Positions 6,734-8,400 of a stretch of 8,400 nt of DNA are shown one piece after another. Made by a program: the position numbers and the translations under genes. Below the pieces are notes generated by a model. The model did not search any database. It was not told the DNA's origin and saw only the letters and a list, made by a program, of their open reading frames with translations. Source of the DNA: an uncultured Lachnospiraceae bacterium (GTDB taxonomy: Bacteria > Bacillota > Clostridia > Lachnospirales > Lachnospiraceae); contig CALFCS010000065.1 of assembly GCA_937950565.1 (NCBI GenBank), positions 1 through 8,400 of the forward strand, read 5' to 3'. Each line of letters starts with the position of its first letter. Position 1 is the stretch's first letter.

Positions 6734-7852
6734 TTAATCCAGATAATCTCTTAATTTTCTGCTGCGGCTTGGATGACGCAGCTTTCTAAGTGCTTTCGCT
6801 TCAATCTGACGGATACGTTCACGGGTAACGTCAAATTCTTTTCCTACCTCTTCCAGTGTACGCGCGCGGCCATCATTCATGCCAAAACGAAGTCTTAACA
6901 CTTTCTGTTCTCTCTCTGTCAGAGTATCCAGCACCTCATCCAGCTGCTCCTTCAACAATGTCTGCGCTGCAGCCTCTGCCGGTACCGGAACATTATCATC
7001 CTGAATGAAATCACCAAGATGACTGTCCTCTTCTTCTCCAATCGGTGTCTCCAGTGACACAGGCTCCTGAGAAATCTTAAGAATCTCACGCACTCGTTCT
7101 ACAGGCATGTCCAACTCTTCTGCAATCTCCTCCGGCGTAGGCTCTCGTCCCAGCTCCTGCAAAAGCTGCCTGGACACACGGATTAACTTGTTAATTGTCT
7201 CTACCATATGCACCGGAATACGAATGGTCCTCGCCTGATCCGCAATAGCCCTCGTAATTGCCTGCCTGATCCACCAGGTTGCATAAGTACTGAATTTAAA
7301 TCCTTTATGATAATCAAATTTTTCAACTGCCTTAATCAGTCCCAGGTTTCCTTCCTGGATCAAATCAAGGAACAGCATGCCACGTCCTACATAACGTTTT
7401 GCTATACTGACAACTAATCGCAAATTAGCCTCTGCCAGACGTTTCTTCGCTTCTTCATCTCCGTCTGCCATACGCTTTGCAAGTTCTACTTCTTCCTCCG
7501 CAGTGAGCAGTGACACTTTTCCAATTTCTTTCAGATACATGCGCACCGGATCTTCAATACTGATTCCATCCGGTACAGACAAATCAATTTTTTCTACGTC
7601 TACATCATCTTCTTCTGATAAAATGATGTCGGCATCATCCACATCCAGATCGTCTTCCTCTCCACTGATTCGAAGTACATCAATATTATTGGCTTCCAGA
7701 TATTCGAAGACCTTCTCCATCTGTTCAGGATTCAGCTCCATGTCGGCAAAAAAATCATTGATTTCCTGTATCTCCAGAATACTCTTCTTCTTCTTTCCGA
7801 TTGACATCAATTCTTTCAGCTTCTCTTCAAATTTCACTATGTTCTCTTCCAT
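6734..7852 (-). CDS. rpoD: primary RNA polymerase sigma factor (SigA/RpoD)
   Basis: The housekeeping sigma-70 factor that directs core RNA polymerase to most promoters. At 372 residues it matches the compact Firmicute SigA (about 371). Domains in order: region 1.1 (about 1-60); an acidic linker (65-90); region 1.2 from DPVRMYLKEIG (101-111); region 2 with NLRLVVSIAKRYVGRG (143-158), LIQEGNLGLIKAVEKFD (164-180) and the -10-recognising, strand-opening STYATWWIRQAITRAI (188-203); region 3 (about 215-290); region 4 with the -35-binding helix-turn-helix, TLEEVGKEFDVTRERIRQIE (332-351). All key segments are intact and nothing suggests an alternative sigma. The start follows GAGAGGA by 10 nt. It is 39 bp downstream of dnaG, the classic macromolecular synthesis operon arrangement, and continues into trmK. 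The perfect TATAAT hexamers upstream of aroC and the transpeptidase gene fit promoters for such a factor. Confidence 0.98.
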   Translation of the reverse strand: MEENIVKFEEKLKELMSIGKKKKSILEIQEINDFFADMELNPEQMEKVFEYLEANNIDVLRISGEEDDLDVDDADIILSEEDDVDVEKIDLSVPDGISIEDPVRMYLKEIGKVSLLTAEEEVELAKRMADGDEEAKKRLAEANLRLVVSIAKRYVGRGMLFLDLIQEGNLGLIKAVEKFDYHKGFKFSTYATWWIRQAITRAIADQARTIRIPVHMVETINKLIRVSRQLLQELGREPTPEEIAEELDMPVERVREILKISQEPVSLETPIGEEEDSHLGDFIQDDNVPVPAEAAAQTLLKEQLDEVLDTLTEREQKVLRLRFGMNDGRARTLEEVGKEFDVTRERIRQIEAKALRKLRHPSRSRKLRDYLD

Positions 7853-7876
7853 GTAGTGTCCATCCTCTCATTGCTT

Positions 7877-7890
7877 GATAATATTTTATC
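7877..7890. repeat. short AT-rich inverted repeat between dnaG and rpoD
   Basis: GATAATATTTTATC is a 5-bp inverted repeat with a 4-nt loop, in the 39-bp gap between the dnaG stop and the rpoD start. It has no following T-run, so it is not a terminator. The stem is weak; it could be a processing site, part of an internal promoter, or nothing. Confidence 0.3.
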
Positions 7891-7891
7891 C

Positions 7892-8400
7892 TTAATTAAT
7901 AGAAATATGCAGTCCGGCCGGGTTCTGCATCCTTCTTTTTTCCTCCATAAGCCTCTGAAGTCCTGCAATATCTGCCGGTTCCAGATTTGCTATCTTCTCA
8001 TCTATGCTGTGATTCTTCACACGAATCACAGTCTCCCTCAGAGCTTTCTCCTGTTCCCTTGCTGTAGAAAGCTCCCGGATTCTTGTATGAAAAAGGCCGG
8101 CCACCTCGCGGTGTTCTTCTTCGTCTGTAAAATGATTCATAATCGCGGCCGGATTCGGCTTCTTCTCTTCATACTGGCTATATAGAAGCTTTGCCACCTT
8201 CCGGTAAAGTCCTTCCGAAAAATCTTCCGGTGCAATCAACTGGCTGATCTGGCGGAAAACCGCCTCGTCTGCCGCCATCCAGGTGAGAAGTATCTTCTGA
8301 GATTTCTGTATCCCGTCCTCCTTGTCCTTCTCATGGTTTCCTGACGTCCTGGGTCTTGCAACCGGCTTTGCAAGTCCGCTCTGAACCGCCATACGGGACA
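7892..8400 (-). CDS. dnaG: DNA primase, C-terminal part (cut by window edge)
   Basis: The frame is open to the right edge, giving 168 visible residues of a protein that is usually about 600. The zinc-finger and TOPRIM catalytic parts, which make the RNA primers at the replication fork, lie outside. What is seen matches the C-terminal helicase-interaction region: a variable linker rich in Lys, Arg and Pro, then an all-helical segment beginning SQKILLTWMAADEAVF and containing LYRKVAKLLYSQYEE, which in this family forms the helical bundle that docks on DnaB helicase. The end, GLHISIN, resembles the ending LHISLN that I recall from clostridial primases. Internal ATG codons near the edge are not starts; the reading frame runs through them. 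Its place directly upstream of rpoD with a 39-bp gap, with no catalytic domain in view, makes the assignment rest on both the C-terminal similarity and the gene order. Confidence 0.9.
   Translation of the reverse strand, partial: SRMAVQSGLAKPVARPRTSGNHEKDKEDGIQKSQKILLTWMAADEAVFRQISQLIAPEDFSEGLYRKVAKLLYSQYEEKKPNPAAIMNHFTDEEEHREVAGLFHTRIRELSTAREQEKALRETVIRVKNHSIDEKIANLEPADIAGLQRLMEEKRRMQNPAGLHISIN
8007..8031. repeat. perfect 9-bp inverted repeat within the dnaG 3' end
   Basis: CTGTGATTC (8007-8015) and GAATCACAG (8023-8031) are exact reverse complements around a 7-nt loop, inside the coding region for the dnaG helicase-binding domain, about 115 nt before its stop codon. It can form a stem-loop in the dnaG-rpoD transcript or act as a dyad operator on DNA. 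No T-run follows. Chance occurrence of one such repeat in a window of this size is not negligible. Confidence 0.4.

Noticed and set aside
7503..7856. Plus-strand Ser/Phe-rich frame opposite the 5' end of rpoD
   Set aside because: Its Ser runs mirror the Asp/Glu-rich linker of the sigma factor; a composition artefact.
1..8400. CRISPR array, tRNA/rRNA genes, insertion sequences, phage or defence genes
   Set aside because: No spaced repeats, no cloverleaf or rRNA sequence recognised, no transposase or integrase motifs, and nearly all the DNA is accounted for by identified housekeeping genes. I see no undescribed multi-gene system here.

Overview
This 8.4 kb window looks like ordinary chromosome from an anaerobic Firmicute, most likely a Lachnospiraceae-type Clostridium relative. 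I infer this from moderate GC with AT-rich intergenic DNA, strong purine-rich Shine-Dalgarno sites, a 372-residue SigA-type sigma factor, and the Gram-positive gene order dnaG - rpoD - trmK - DUF34/Nif3. The genus cannot be fixed from the sequence alone.

Layout, left to right. Positions 1-434 (minus) hold the first 144 codons of tgt, a tRNA-guanine transglycosylase for queuosine. Positions 465-2195 (minus) encode a membrane-anchored L,D-transpeptidase with a very acidic, internally repeated cytoplasmic tail. It lies 30 bp upstream of tgt on the same strand. Positions 2196-2408 are a divergent promoter region with one promoter candidate facing each way and a short direct repeat between them. 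Positions 2409-3506 (plus) are aroC, chorismate synthase. A hairpin at 3514-3554 serves as a terminator between aroC and the convergent operon to its right.

From 8400 down to 3553 everything is on the minus strand and tightly packed: dnaG (3' end only), rpoD, trmK, a DUF34/Nif3 dinuclear-metal protein, and a TGS-SAD-uridine-kinase-like fusion. Two of these junctions have the upstream stop codon inside or touching the downstream Shine-Dalgarno site, and trmK overlaps the DUF34 gene by 22 bp. This points to one co-transcribed, translationally coupled unit: the primase/sigma core of the macromolecular synthesis operon plus a tail of tRNA-related and poorly understood enzymes.

I found no CRISPR array, transposon, tRNA, rRNA, prophage or clearly novel system. 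The items most worth a second look are the kinase fusion, whose editing-like domain seems to have lost its histidines, the 13-residue acidic repeat in the L,D-transpeptidase, and the palindromes in or next to dnaG.
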